Shown: positions 46,484-55,331 of the stretch, in pieces | How positions within the stretch are numbered: position 1 is the stretch's first letter | Layout: every line of letters begins with the position of its first letter | DNA from: G963720515 sp963720515 | GTDB lineage: Bacteria; Actinomycetota; Thermoleophilia; Gaiellales; Gaiellaceae | NCBI GenBank assembly: GCA_963720515.1 | Contig: OY970397.1 | Span: forward strand, 434,001 to 498,000 | Length of the DNA stretch: 64,000 nt | Direction of reading: 5' to 3' | Program-made: the position numbers and the translations under genes | Notes under the pieces: model-generated | Told to the model about the DNA's origin: nothing | The model's database searches: none | What the model saw: the letters and a program-made list of their open reading frames with translations, nothing else

Positions 46484-48958
46484 ATGAACAGCACGATTGC
46501 CCCCTCCGAGGCCGGAGTGTCGGTCACGGTGGGCGATGCCGAGATCACATTCGAGACCGGCAAGCTCGCGAAGCAGGCCGACGGCTCCGTCGTCGTCCGC
46601 TCGGGGGACACCATGATCCTCGCCACGGCGCAGGGACGCACGGAGCCCCGCGAGGGCGCCGACTTCTTCCCGCTCACCGTGGACGTCGAGGAGCGGATGT
46701 ACGCGGCCGGGAAGATCCCCGGCGGCTTCTTCAAGCGCGAGGGGCGCCCGACCGAGAAGGCGATCCTCACCGCGCGCATGATCGACCGCCCGATCCGGCC
46801 GCTCTGGCCGAAGGGCTTCACGAACGAGGTGCAGGTCATCTGCACGGTCCTCTCGGCCGACCTCGTGACGGCCCACGACATCCTCTGCATCAACGGCGCC
46901 TCCGCGGCGCTCATGCTCTCGCCGCTCCCGTTCTTCGGGCCGGTCGGAGCCGTGCGCATCGGGATCGTCGAGGGGACCATGATCATCAACCCGTCGCTGC
47001 AGGACGCGGAGGCGGCCGAGCTCGACCTGATCGTCGTCGGCACGAAGGACGCGCTGACGATGGTCGAGGCCGGCGCGGACCAGGTCAACGAGGAGGTGCT
47101 CCTCGAGGCCCTCGAGCTCGCGCACTCGGAGATCCGCAAGCTCTGCGAAGCGCAGGAGGAGCTCCGGGCCAAGGCCGGCAAGGCCAAGTGGCTCGACATG
47201 GACCTGACCGAGGAGCTGACGGGCTCGCACGGCGCGCAGATCAACGAGGCGATCTCGACCGTCGGCCTCCGCGAGGCGGCCGCGACGGTGCTCGAGATCC
47301 AGGACGAGCTGGCCCCGCCGCTCACGATGGACTCGACCGAAGAGGACGTCGTCCGGCAGATGCAGGTGCGCTCGAGCCTGAACCTCATCCTCGAGCGGGC
47401 CCGCCTCGACGTCGTCAAGGAGTCCGTCCGCTCGCAGTTCGAGACCGAGCTGCGCGCGCTCACGGACGCCGAGGACGACTCGAAGCAGCTCAAGTCCGCC
47501 AAGCGCTCGCTGCTCTTCGACCGCATCGTCGAGGGCGTCGAGCTCCCGTTCCCGGTCGGCCCCGCCGCCCAGGAGGGCGAGGTTGTCGCGAAGGACTCGA
47601 TGACGAAGCAGTTCGTGAAGAAGGCGGCCGAGGCGATCTACAAGGAGCTCGTCCGCACGAAGATCGCCGTCGAGAAGCGGCGTCCGGACGGGCGCAGCGC
47701 GGAGGAGATCCGCCCGATCACCTGCGAGGTGCGGGTCAGCCCGCGCACGCACGGCTCGGGGCTCTTCACGCGCGGCCAGACGCAGATCATGTCGCTCCTC
47801 ACGCTCGGCACCGCCAAGGAGGGGCAGCGCATCGACGATCTCTCCCTCGAGGAGGAGCGCCGCTTCATGCACCACTACAACTTCCCGCCGTACTCGGTGG
47901 GTGAGACGGGCTTCATGCGCGGCCCGAAGCGCCGTGACATCGGCCATGGGGCGCTCGCGCAGCGGGCCCTCGAGCCGGTCATCCCGACGCCGGACGAGTT
48001 CCCGTACACGATCCGGATCGTCTCGGAGACGCTCGAGTCGAACGGCTCGTCGTCGATGGGCTCGGTCTGCGGCTCGACGCTCGCGCTCATGGACGCCGGC
48101 GTGCCGATCAAGGCCCCGGTCTCCGGCATCGCGATGGGCCTCGTGAAGGAGGGCGACGACTACGTCATCCTCACCGACATCCAGGGGGCGGAGGACCACC
48201 TCGGCGACATGGACTTCAAGGTCGCCGGCACGCGGGACGGCGTGACCGCGCTCCAGATGGACATCAAGATCACGGGCGTCACGCAGGAGATCATGCGGAA
48301 CGCACTCGAGCAGGCGAAGCGGGCGCGGGAGGCGATCCTCGACAAGATGCTCGAGGCGATCCCCGAGTCGCGCACCGAGCTCGCCGAGCACGCGCCGCGG
48401 ATCTCGACGATCCAGATCAACCCCGAGTACATCGGCATGGTGATCGGCAAGGGCGGCGAGACGATCCGCTCGCTCGAGTCCGACTACGACGTGCAGATCG
48501 ACATCGAGGAGGACGGGACGATCCTCGTCTACGCGACCGAGGGCACGAAGTCGGACGCGGCGATCGCGGCCATCACGGCGCTCACGAAGGATCCGGAGCC
48601 GGGTGACGAGTTCACCGGGAAGGTCGTGAAGACGACCGACTTCGGCGCGTTCGTCGAGCTCAAGAAGGGCACGGACGGCCTCCTTCACGTCTCGAACGTC
48701 GGCCCGGGCCGGGTCGCGCACATCGAGGACGTGATCGCGCGCGGCGACGTGCTCGACGTGAAGGTGATGGAGGTGGACAAGGAGCGTGGCCGGATCGGCC
48801 TGAAGCTCCTCGCCAAGCACGAGAATGGCAACCTCGTCCAGCCCGAGGAGCTGATCGAGCGGGCGAAGGACGCGCCTCCGCGGGAGCGCAGCGAGCGCCC
48901 GCCGCGCGACGGCGGAAGCCGCGGGGGACGCGGCGGCCGGAGCCGCGAGCGCCGGTAG
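46484..48958 (+). CDS. pnp: Polynucleotide phosphorylase
   Basis: An 824-residue 3'-5' phosphorolytic exoribonuclease and degradosome component. Two RNase PH cores (first with GRTEPREGADFFPLTVD, second with RPDGRSAEEIRPITCEV and GSVCGSTLALMDAGVPI), then a KH domain (GMVIGKGGETIRSL) and an S1 domain (GKVVKTTDFGAFVELKKGTDG). It ends in an Arg/Gly-rich tail. ATG at 46484 after AAGGAGGCACC. Confidence 0.97.
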   Translation: MNSTIAPSEAGVSVTVGDAEITFETGKLAKQADGSVVVRSGDTMILATAQGRTEPREGADFFPLTVDVEERMYAAGKIPGGFFKREGRPTEKAILTARMIDRPIRPLWPKGFTNEVQVICTVLSADLVTAHDILCINGASAALMLSPLPFFGPVGAVRIGIVEGTMIINPSLQDAEAAELDLIVVGTKDALTMVEAGADQVNEEVLLEALELAHSEIRKLCEAQEELRAKAGKAKWLDMDLTEELTGSHGAQINEAISTVGLREAAATVLEIQDELAPPLTMDSTEEDVVRQMQVRSSLNLILERARLDVVKESVRSQFETELRALTDAEDDSKQLKSAKRSLLFDRIVEGVELPFPVGPAAQEGEVVAKDSMTKQFVKKAAEAIYKELVRTKIAVEKRRPDGRSAEEIRPITCEVRVSPRTHGSGLFTRGQTQIMSLLTLGTAKEGQRIDDLSLEEERRFMHHYNFPPYSVGETGFMRGPKRRDIGHGALAQRALEPVIPTPDEFPYTIRIVSETLESNGSSSMGSVCGSTLALMDAGVPIKAPVSGIAMGLVKEGDDYVILTDIQGAEDHLGDMDFKVAGTRDGVTALQMDIKITGVTQEIMRNALEQAKRAREAILDKMLEAIPESRTELAEHAPRISTIQINPEYIGMVIGKGGETIRSLESDYDVQIDIEEDGTILVYATEGTKSDAAIAAITALTKDPEPGDEFTGKVVKTTDFGAFVELKKGTDGLLHVSNVGPGRVAHIEDVIARGDVLDVKVMEVDKERGRIGLKLLAKHENGNLVQPEELIERAKDAPPRERSERPPRDGGSRGGRGGRSRERR

Positions 48959-48966
48959 GACGGTTT

Positions 48967-49000
48967 CGAGGGGCGGCACGAGCCGCCCCTCGGCCTTTTC
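48967..49000 (+). terminator. Rho-independent terminator after pnp
   Basis: A perfect 11-bp stem CGAGGGGCGGC/GCCGCCCCTCG with ACGA loop, followed by GCCTTTTCTC. It ends 5 nt before the next gene's ATG, so that methyltransferase gene is fed only by read-through or an unseen promoter. Confidence 0.85.
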
Positions 49001-49004
49001 TCCC

Positions 49005-49763
49005 ATGACCTTCGAAGTCGCGGCCGATTCCTACGACCGCTTCATGGGGCGGTACTCGATCCCGCTCGGCCCGGTGTTCGCGGACTTCGCGGGCGTCGAG
49101 GCCGGCCAGCGCGTGCTCGACGTCGGCTGCGGCCCGGGGGCGCTGACGGGCGAGCTCGTCGCGCGCGTGGGCGCCGAGTTGGTGTCCGCCGCAGACCCGT
49201 CGGAGCCCTTCGTCGAGGCGGTGCGGGCCCGCTACCCGGGTGTCCGCGTCGAGCGGGCCCCGGCCGAGGAGATGCCGTTCGCAGACGACGCCTTCGACGG
49301 CGCGCTCGCGCAGCTCGTCGTCCAGTTCATGGCCGACGCGAACGCCGGGATCCGCGAGATGGCGCGCGTGACGCGGCAGGGCGGCACTGTGGCGGCCTGC
49401 GTGTGGGACCTCGCCGGCGGACGCGCGCCGATCAGCCCGTTCTGGGCGGCCGTCCGTGAGCTCGATCCCGGCCAGAGCGGCGAGTCGATGCTCGCCGGGG
49501 TGGGGCAGGGACAGCTGACCGAGCTCTTCGCCGGCGCCGGCCTCGAGGACATCCGCGAGGACGCGATCTCCGTCAGCGTCGAGCACTCGACCTTCGAGGA
49601 CTGGTGGGAGCCGTTCACGCTCGGCGTCGGCCCGGCCGGCGCCTACGCGGCCCGGCTGGACGACGAGGCACGGGACGAGCTCCGCGAGCGCGCCCGGGAG
49701 AAGCTCCCACCGGCGCCGTTCGTCCTCACGGCCCAGGCCTGGGCCGCCGCGGGTCGCGTCTAA
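49005..49763 (+). CDS. SAM-dependent methyltransferase, class I
   Basis: A 252-residue methyltransferase: VLDVGCGPGALTGELVA (SAM motif I), SAADPSEPFVEAVRA, APAEEMPFADDAFDGAL and MARVTRQGGTVAACVWD. The Trp-rich C-terminal half (EDWWEPFTLGVGP) fits UbiE/COQ5-like small-molecule methyltransferases. Substrate unknown. Convergent with the next gene, overlapping it by 4 bp. Confidence 0.82.
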   Translation: MTFEVAADSYDRFMGRYSIPLGPVFADFAGVEAGQRVLDVGCGPGALTGELVARVGAELVSAADPSEPFVEAVRARYPGVRVERAPAEEMPFADDAFDGALAQLVVQFMADANAGIREMARVTRQGGTVAACVWDLAGGRAPISPFWAAVRELDPGQSGESMLAGVGQGQLTELFAGAGLEDIREDAISVSVEHSTFEDWWEPFTLGVGPAGAYAARLDDEARDELRERAREKLPPAPFVLTAQAWAAAGRV

Positions 49764-51223
49764 CCCGCCGGGGCTTCGAGGAAGCCGGTCTCGAGCATCT
49801 CCCGCAGGACGCCCGCGGCGCGCGCCTCGGGTACGTCCTCGCCGAGCACGTCCCGCACGGGCGTGCGCCCGTCGAGCCGGAGCAGGGTGTCGGCGAGCGT
49901 CGGGTCCACGTCGGCCTCGAACTGGACGCCCTCCTCGAGGCGGAGGCGGATCCGCTCGACCTCGCGCTTTCCGTCGCGCACGAAGAACGTCTGGTCGATG
50001 CGCGCTGTCTCCGCGAGGACGAGCGGCGCGTCGAGCAGCGCCTCGTCGTCCGGCAGTCCCTCGAGGAAGTCGCGGGCGGCAAAGATCCGCGCGATCTGGT
50101 TGTCGGCGCTCTCCGGGGCGGTCGAGGGGAGCCGGTCGGCGCGGAACCACGGCTCGCCCGCCGTGCGCTTGCGCAGCACGAGGGCGCCCTCGGTCACCGC
50201 CGTCGAGCCGAGCTCGGCGAGGTAGGCCGTCCACCGGTCGATGGCCGCACCGTACGCCTCGGGGTCGCGAGCGAGGATCGAGTTCCACTTGGCCGCGTGG
50301 GCGATCGGGTCGAGGGTCTGTCCGCCGATCACCCAGGCGTCGCACTCCGAGCCGTCGAGCCAGCCGCGCGGCCGCGCCGCCCAGTCCTCGTCGTCGCCGC
50401 CGAGCCAGCTCACCACGAGCGTCGCCGTGCCGCCGGGGTCGAGGTGCCCGGGGACGCCCCGGACGACCGCCTCGGAGAGCCCGTCGCCCGAGATCCCCGC
50501 GTCGCGGAAGAGATAGCGCGAGTCGGGCGAGACGACGTAGGGCGCGTTGCAGAGCACGAGGCCGAAGCGCTCGCCTTCGACCGGCTCGAAGAGGCTGCCC
50601 TCGCGCACGTCGATCTCCGGGTGGCCGTTCAGCAGCGCGTTGAACCGCGCGTAGGCGAGCGCCCGCGGGTTGATGTCGGTCGCGACGACCTCGTCCGCGT
50701 GGGCGGCCGCCACGACCGCCTGGATGCCCGAGCCGGTGCCGACGTCGAGCGCCCGCCCGACGTGAGCCCGGTGGGTCAGCGAGAGCCCGGTGAGCGTCGT
50801 CAGCGACACGCCACCGACGTGGTCCGGGGGCGCTTCCGCGTCCGCGTCGCCGTCGGAGGTGACGAGCACGTCGCCGTGCACCGCGATCGTCAGGAGCGCG
50901 CGCGCCTCCGAGCCGTCTGTCTCGAGCACGGCGAGCGCGGCGGCGTCGTCCAGCGTGAGCGGCGCGAGCGCCTCCGCTGCCGCCTCGCGGGCGACCGGTA
51001 GGCGCAGCAGGAAGAGCCGGATCAGCGTGGGGAGGCGGCCCTCGGAGGGAAGGCGGCGGTCGTGCACCGGCGCCTCCCGGGCGGTGACGAAGCCGCCTCC
51101 GAGCTCCTCGTGGGTGCCGATCCCGGGGTAGCCGGCCTCCTCGAGGACGGTCTTGAAGCGCCGGACGAGCCCGGCGTCGTCGGCGACGGGAACCGGCGCG
51201 GCTACGCCTCGAAGCCGCCGCAT
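49760..51223 (-). CDS. Large SAM-dependent methyltransferase (HemK/PrmC-like core, NAPY motif)
   Basis: A 487-residue protein. The middle methyltransferase core has RALDVGTGSGIQAVVAAAHA, ATDINPRALAYARFNALLN and LVLCNAPYVVSPDSR. NPPY is the usual motif of N5-glutamine/adenine methyltransferases, and here the first Pro is Ala. It carries an N-terminal winged-helix-like region (~130 residues) and a C-terminal ~170-residue domain. I recall similar ~500-residue proteins in mycobacteria. The substrate is unknown; a protein or nucleic acid target is possible. Confidence 0.78.
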   Translation of the reverse strand: MRRLRGVAAPVPVADDAGLVRRFKTVLEEAGYPGIGTHEELGGGFVTAREAPVHDRRLPSEGRLPTLIRLFLLRLPVAREAAAEALAPLTLDDAAALAVLETDGSEARALLTIAVHGDVLVTSDGDADAEAPPDHVGGVSLTTLTGLSLTHRAHVGRALDVGTGSGIQAVVAAAHADEVVATDINPRALAYARFNALLNGHPEIDVREGSLFEPVEGERFGLVLCNAPYVVSPDSRYLFRDAGISGDGLSEAVVRGVPGHLDPGGTATLVVSWLGGDDEDWAARPRGWLDGSECDAWVIGGQTLDPIAHAAKWNSILARDPEAYGAAIDRWTAYLAELGSTAVTEGALVLRKRTAGEPWFRADRLPSTAPESADNQIARIFAARDFLEGLPDDEALLDAPLVLAETARIDQTFFVRDGKREVERIRLRLEEGVQFEADVDPTLADTLLRLDGRTPVRDVLGEDVPEARAAGVLREMLETGFLEAPAG

Positions 51224-51274
51224 GGATCACCCGAGACCTTCTCAAACGGCAAGCGGTTTCTCAAGATCAGATAT

Positions 51275-51304
51275 CGGTGGGGGCGGCGGCCGCCGCCCCC
51301 ACCG
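51275..51304. terminator. Perfect 30-bp palindrome, terminator of the collagen-like gene
   Basis: CGGTGGGGGCGGCGG (51275-51289) is exactly complementary to the next 15 bases. It lies 10 nt past the stop of the minus-strand collagen-like gene. It would form a very stable hairpin or cruciform, with no U tract on either side. Confidence 0.6.
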
Positions 51305-51314
51305 TCTTCGGTCG

Positions 51315-51893
51315 TCAGCAGGCGCGGGCGAACGGAGAGCCTGCGACGATGACGCCGGCTCCGCCTGGCGCCACGACAGGGTCGTTGAGCCGCGCGACCG
51401 GAAGGCCGCCGCCGCAGGGGCCCAGCGTGACGAACACCGAGTCGAGCTTGAGCGGGATGCCGCCGATCGTCGTGGGGCCGCCGGGATTCCGGAGCGTCAT
51501 CGCCGGACCGACCATCTCGATCTCCCCGCCGAACGCGCTGCGCAGGCGGATTCCCGAGTCCGTGACCGAGATCGAGTAGAGGTGGTTCGGGCTCTCGAAC
51601 GTCCCGTCGAACGGCGCGCCCGGCTCGCCGGGATCGCCCTTGTCGCCCTTCTCGCCGGGCGGGCCGGCGGGGCCTTCGGCGTTCCAGGAGATCGGGACGT
51701 CGCCGGGCTGGCACTCCGAGCGCCGGCTCGAAGCGCCGATCAGGTAGAGGCTGCCGTTCGAGGTCTTGTAGCAGGCGTCGACGGTCGCCGCCTGGTCGAG
51801 CGCCGCGACCGCCGCGCGGCCCCCGACCGCCGCGAGCACGAGGACCGCGCCGAGCGCGAACGTCGTCGCCGGGCGCTGAAGGATGGTGCGCAT
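51315..51893 (-). CDS. Secreted collagen-like protein
   Basis: A 192-residue protein: an N-terminal membrane/signal segment (FALGAVLVLAAVGGRAAVAA), a conserved DACYKTSNGSLYLIG block with Cys, seven Gly-X-Y triplets (GPAGPPGEKGDKGDPGEPGA), then a beta-rich C-terminal head with cysteines in GPCGGG and at the end (ARAC). Short collagen stalks with globular heads are known in bacterial surface proteins and trimerise. Function unknown. ATG at 51893 follows GGGGAGGAG. Confidence 0.75.
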   Translation of the reverse strand: MRTILQRPATTFALGAVLVLAAVGGRAAVAALDQAATVDACYKTSNGSLYLIGASSRRSECQPGDVPISWNAEGPAGPPGEKGDKGDPGEPGAPFDGTFESPNHLYSISVTDSGIRLRSAFGGEIEMVGPAMTLRNPGGPTTIGGIPLKLDSVFVTLGPCGGGLPVARLNDPVVAPGGAGVIVAGSPFARAC

Positions 51894-51962
51894 GGCTCCT
51901 CCCCAATGGTTGGCGCCCCATGTAAACACTCCCGTCTCGCGGCGGCAACGAGCGGCCGCGGG

Positions 51963-51968
51963 TACGGT
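51963..51968 (+). promoter_or_regulatory. -10 element of the reductase-like flavoprotein gene
   Basis: TACGGT lies 6 nt before the GTG at 51975, a leaderless arrangement. Confidence 0.45.
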
Positions 51969-51974
51969 TCCGCC

Positions 51975-53159
51975 GTGCCGTACGACGCGATCGTGATCGG
52001 CGGCGGCCCAGGCGGGTCGACCGCTGCGTACCGGCTCGCCACGGGCGGCGCACGGGTGCTCCTGCTCGACCGCGCGACGTTCCCGCGGGACAAGCCCTGC
52101 GGCGGTGGCGTGACGATGCGCGCGTTGAAGCAGCTGCCGGTGGACATCTCGCCGGTCGTCGAGCACGTCGTCACGACGGCCGAACTCAGGCTCGGGTTTC
52201 GCCGAACGGCCGAGCGGGGGAGAGGCGGGCCGCTCGCCTACATGACGCAGCGCAAGCGCCTCGACCATCTCCTGCTCCAGCACGCGGCGGCCGCCGGGGC
52301 CGAGGTTCGTGAGGGCGCCAAGGCGACGGCGGTTGAGACGGACGAGCGCGGCGCGGTCGTGACCGTCGGCGGCGAGCGGATCGCGGCCCAGGCGGTGATC
52401 GGCGCGGACGGCGTGAACGGGATCTCGGCGCGGGCGCTCTCGCTCGGCGGCAACCGCTCGGTCGGCGTGGCGCTCGAGGGCAACCTGCCCAACGCGAAGA
52501 TCGACGTCGCGCGCTACCGCGGCCGCTTCATCCTCGAGCTCGACACGGTGCCGGGCGGCTACGGCTGGGTCTTCCCCAAGGGCGATCACGTGAACGTCGG
52601 CGTCGGCGGCTGGGAGTCGGAGGGCCCGCGTCTGCGCGAGCACCTCGACCGGCTCTGCCGAGAGCACGGCGTGCGGATGGACGACCTCGAGGAGATCCGC
52701 GGCTTCCGGCTTCCGTGCCGCGCGCACGACTCGGTGGTCGTTCGGGGGCGCGGCGCGGTCATCGGCGACGCTGCGGGCCTCGTGGACCCGCTCACGGGCG
52801 ACGGGATGTTCGAGGCGTTCCTCTCGGGGCGCTACGCCGCCGAAGCGGTGCAGGCCGTACTCGCGGGCGAGGAGGACTCGCTCGAGCCGTACGGCGCGCG
52901 GCTTGGCCGGCGCCTCGCGGTGCACCTCTGGGCGTCGTGGTCGCTCAAGGCCGCGCTCGACCGCTTCCCGCGCACGACGTTCTCGCTCGCCAAGAGCCGC
53001 GCGGTCTGGCCGGTGGTGGAGAAGCTCGTCACGGGCGAGATCGCAGACGTGCGCGGCGCCACCGGGGCGGCACGGCCGCTCCTCAAGGCGATCAACGTCC
53101 TCGCACGCGTCGCCGGCGACCCCGGCGTCGGCTACCGCGGCGCCGAAGCCGAAGCCTAG
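51975..53159 (+). CDS. Geranylgeranyl reductase family FAD-dependent protein
   Basis: A 394-residue flavoprotein: dinucleotide-binding DAIVIGGGPGGSTAAYRLA, family motif FPRDKPCGGGVTMRAL, second FAD motif GADGVNGISARAL and GRGAVIGDAAGLVDPLTGDGM. Members reduce isoprenoid double bonds (menaquinone side chain, lipids) or act as oxidases. The reduced substrate here is a guess, with menaquinone or a prenyl lipid likely. GTG start, leaderless. Confidence 0.87.
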   Translation: MPYDAIVIGGGPGGSTAAYRLATGGARVLLLDRATFPRDKPCGGGVTMRALKQLPVDISPVVEHVVTTAELRLGFRRTAERGRGGPLAYMTQRKRLDHLLLQHAAAAGAEVREGAKATAVETDERGAVVTVGGERIAAQAVIGADGVNGISARALSLGGNRSVGVALEGNLPNAKIDVARYRGRFILELDTVPGGYGWVFPKGDHVNVGVGGWESEGPRLREHLDRLCREHGVRMDDLEEIRGFRLPCRAHDSVVVRGRGAVIGDAAGLVDPLTGDGMFEAFLSGRYAAEAVQAVLAGEEDSLEPYGARLGRRLAVHLWASWSLKAALDRFPRTTFSLAKSRAVWPVVEKLVTGEIADVRGATGAARPLLKAINVLARVAGDPGVGYRGAEAEA

Positions 53160-53195
53160 CCCGCTCCCGTGAGAGGAACCCGGCGCACGCCGGAG

Positions 53196-53201
53196 TACCA
53201 T
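53196..53201 (+). promoter_or_regulatory. -10 element of the M16 peptidase gene
   Basis: TACCAT ends 9 nt before the ATG at 53211. This supports that start over the in-frame GTG at 53169. Confidence 0.45.
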
Positions 53202-53210
53202 GCCACCACG

Positions 53211-54503
53211 ATGCAGAGCTATCTGCTGACGACGCTCGACGGCGGCGCGCGCGTGGTCACCGAGCCTCTCTCCGGCGTCCGGTCGGCGTCGATCGGGATC
53301 TGGATCGGCGCCGGGTCGCGGGACGAGGACGACGCGCACGCGGGGCTGTCGCATTTCCTCGAGCACCTGCTCTTCAAGGGCACGAAGTCGTACTCGGCGC
53401 TCGAGATCGCGGAGATCTTCGACGGGATGGGCGGCGAGCTGAACGCCTCCACGGCGCGCGACTACACCGTCGTTTACGCGCGCGTGCTCGACGAGCACCT
53501 GGAGAAGGCGCTCGACGTCATGACGGACATGGTCTTCACGCCGACGTTCACGGACATCGACGCGGAGCGGGAGGTCGTCCTCGAGGAGATCGCGATGATC
53601 GAGGACACGCCGCCCGAGCTGGTCCACGACCTCTTCACCGAGACCGTGTTCGGCGACCATCCGCTCGGGCGCCCGGTACTCGGCTCGGCCGAGGTGATCT
53701 CGTCCGTCAGCCGGCGCGCCGTCGGCGCCTACCACCGCTCGCGGTACCGGCCGGACGCGATCGTCGTGGCCGCGGTCGGCAACCTCGAGCACGACCGCCT
53801 GGTCGAGCTGATCGGCTCGATGTCCGCGAAGCGCGGGGACGTGACGGGCCGCATGGCCGCCCGTCCGCCGTTCGTCGCGCCGCCGCCGCCCTCGCTCCGG
53901 TTCGTCCGCAAGGAGACCGAGCAGTACCACGTCTGCGTCGGCGGGCCCGGCATCGCGCGCTCGGACAAGCGGCGGTTCACGGCGACGATCCTCGACTCGA
54001 TCCTCGGCGGCTCTGCCTCGTCGCGCCTCTTCCAGGAGATCCGCGAGAAGCGCGGGCTCGCCTACGCCGTGTACACGTTCGCGTCGCAGTACGCGGACAC
54101 GGGGCAAATCGGCGTCTACGTCGGCACCCGTGAGGAGAACCTGGCGGAGTGCCTCGAGGTCGTCGCGCGCGAGCTCGCCGCCGTCGCGGGCGGCGCGGTG
54201 CGCGACGACGAGGTGCAGCGCGCGAAGGAGAACCTGAAGGGCCGGGTCATGCTCTCGATGGAGCTGACGTCGAACCGGATGAGCCGGCTCGGCAAGTCCG
54301 TCGTCACGGACAGCGAGCTCCTCTCGCTCGACCAGATCCTCGCGGAGATCGACGCGGTCGAGCCGGAGTCGGTCGCCGCGCTCGCGGGCGTGCTGCTCGC
54401 GCCCGAGCAGCTGTCGGTCGCCGGGATCGGCTCGAGCGAGGAGCGCTTCCTCGCCGCGGTCGACCGGATCGCGCCTGGTCTCGTCGGAGCGAAGGCCGCG
54501 TGA
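53211..54503 (+). CDS. M16 family zinc peptidase (processing-peptidase-like)
   Basis: A 430-residue inverzincin: zinc motif HFLEHLLFKGT with a downstream Glu in DAEREVVLEEIAMIEDTP. The inactive C-terminal half has FRYVRKETEQ-like FVRKETEQYHVCVGG and REKRGLAYAVYTFASQY. Such genes often lie beside pnp/dapB in Actinobacteria. Likely cytosolic peptide degradation. ATG at 53211 (MQSYLLTTLDGGARVV) fits the family start. Confidence 0.92.
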   Translation: MQSYLLTTLDGGARVVTEPLSGVRSASIGIWIGAGSRDEDDAHAGLSHFLEHLLFKGTKSYSALEIAEIFDGMGGELNASTARDYTVVYARVLDEHLEKALDVMTDMVFTPTFTDIDAEREVVLEEIAMIEDTPPELVHDLFTETVFGDHPLGRPVLGSAEVISSVSRRAVGAYHRSRYRPDAIVVAAVGNLEHDRLVELIGSMSAKRGDVTGRMAARPPFVAPPPPSLRFVRKETEQYHVCVGGPGIARSDKRRFTATILDSILGGSASSRLFQEIREKRGLAYAVYTFASQYADTGQIGVYVGTREENLAECLEVVARELAAVAGGAVRDDEVQRAKENLKGRVMLSMELTSNRMSRLGKSVVTDSELLSLDQILAEIDAVEPESVAALAGVLLAPEQLSVAGIGSSEERFLAAVDRIAPGLVGAKAA

Positions 54504-54550
54504 GCGCCCCATCGGCCGTGGCCTCTGCGGCCATGGCCCGCGTCTGGCCC

Positions 54551-54654
54551 GGCACCCCCCCACGGGGGGCCGCGCGACCCCAGCACGAACGCTATCGAGG
54601 AAATCTGCGCACGAGTGGCACGAGATGTGGCGAGTTCGTGCCAATCGCTCCACA
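54551..54654 (-). repeat. Intergenic phased-repeat element, copy B
   Basis: On the minus strand: GGAGCGATTGGCACGAA, a second weaker unit 11 bp on, TTCCTCGATAGCGTTCGTG with the core 46 bp from GGCAC, then a C6-7/G6 hairpin (54555-54569). It lies between the M16 gene and dapB and points back toward the M16 gene. Confidence 0.65.
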
Positions 54655-54666
54655 GGGGTGCGCCCC

Positions 54667-55321
54667 GTGAGGGTGCTGCTCTACGGAGCCGGCGGGAAGG
54701 TCGGCGCCGCACTTGCGCCCGCGGCTCCGCGACGCCGGGCACGAGGTGACCGAGGCCGGACGGGGCGACGACCCTGACCCCTCCGGGTTCGACGCGGCGA
54801 TCGACTTCACCCGGCCCGACGCGGTGCGCGCGAACGTGGAGCGCTGCCTCGACGCGGGCGTGCCGGTCGTCGTCGGTACGACCGGGCTCACCGAGGACGA
54901 TCTCGCGGCGCTCGACGAGCGCGCCCGCGCGGCCGGCGTCGCCTGCTTCGTCGCCCCGAACTTCGCCCTCGGCGCGGTGCTCATGATGCGCTTCGCCGCC
55001 GAGGCCGCCCGGCATCTCCCGCGGGCCGAGATCGTCGAGGCCCACGACGAGCGGAAGGTGGACAAGCCGTCGGGCACGGCGAAGGCGACGGCGGCCGCGA
55101 TGGGCGGCGACGTCGAGATCCACTCGATCCGCCTCCCGGGCCTCGTCGCCCACCAGGAGGTCCTCCTCGGCGGCGAGGGCCAGCTCCTCACGATCCGCCA
55201 CGACACGTTCTCCCGCGAGGCGTTCGCCCCGGGCGTGCTGCTTGCCCTGGAGCGGCTCGGCTCGCTCCCGGCGGGCGTCACCGTCGGCCTCGACGAGCTG
55301 CTCTTCGGGAGCGGGGAGTAG
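54667..55321 (+). CDS. dapB: 4-hydroxy-tetrahydrodipicolinate reductase (one-base frameshift)
   Basis: DapB reduces the DapA product in lysine/diaminopimelate synthesis. GTG at 54667 begins RVLLYGAGGKVGAALAP, the NAD(P)H loop. The catalytic region is EAHDERKVDKPSGTAKATA. The frame breaks at CTTGCGCCCGCGG near 54718; removing one C restores APRLRDAGHEVTEAGRGD and gives 217 residues. dapA follows after 10 bp. Confidence 0.92.
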
Positions 55322-55324
55322 ACT
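55319..55324 (+). promoter_or_regulatory. -10 element of dapA
   Basis: TAGACT overlaps the dapB stop and ends 7 nt before the GTG of dapA, so dapA may have its own leaderless transcript. Confidence 0.45.
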
Positions 55325-55331
55325 GTCCGCG

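Noticed and set aside
51315..54653. A 1112-codon minus-strand frame covering the flavoprotein and M16 genes
   Set aside because: Only its last 192 codons form a real gene with a signal segment and ribosome site. The rest is antisense shadow.
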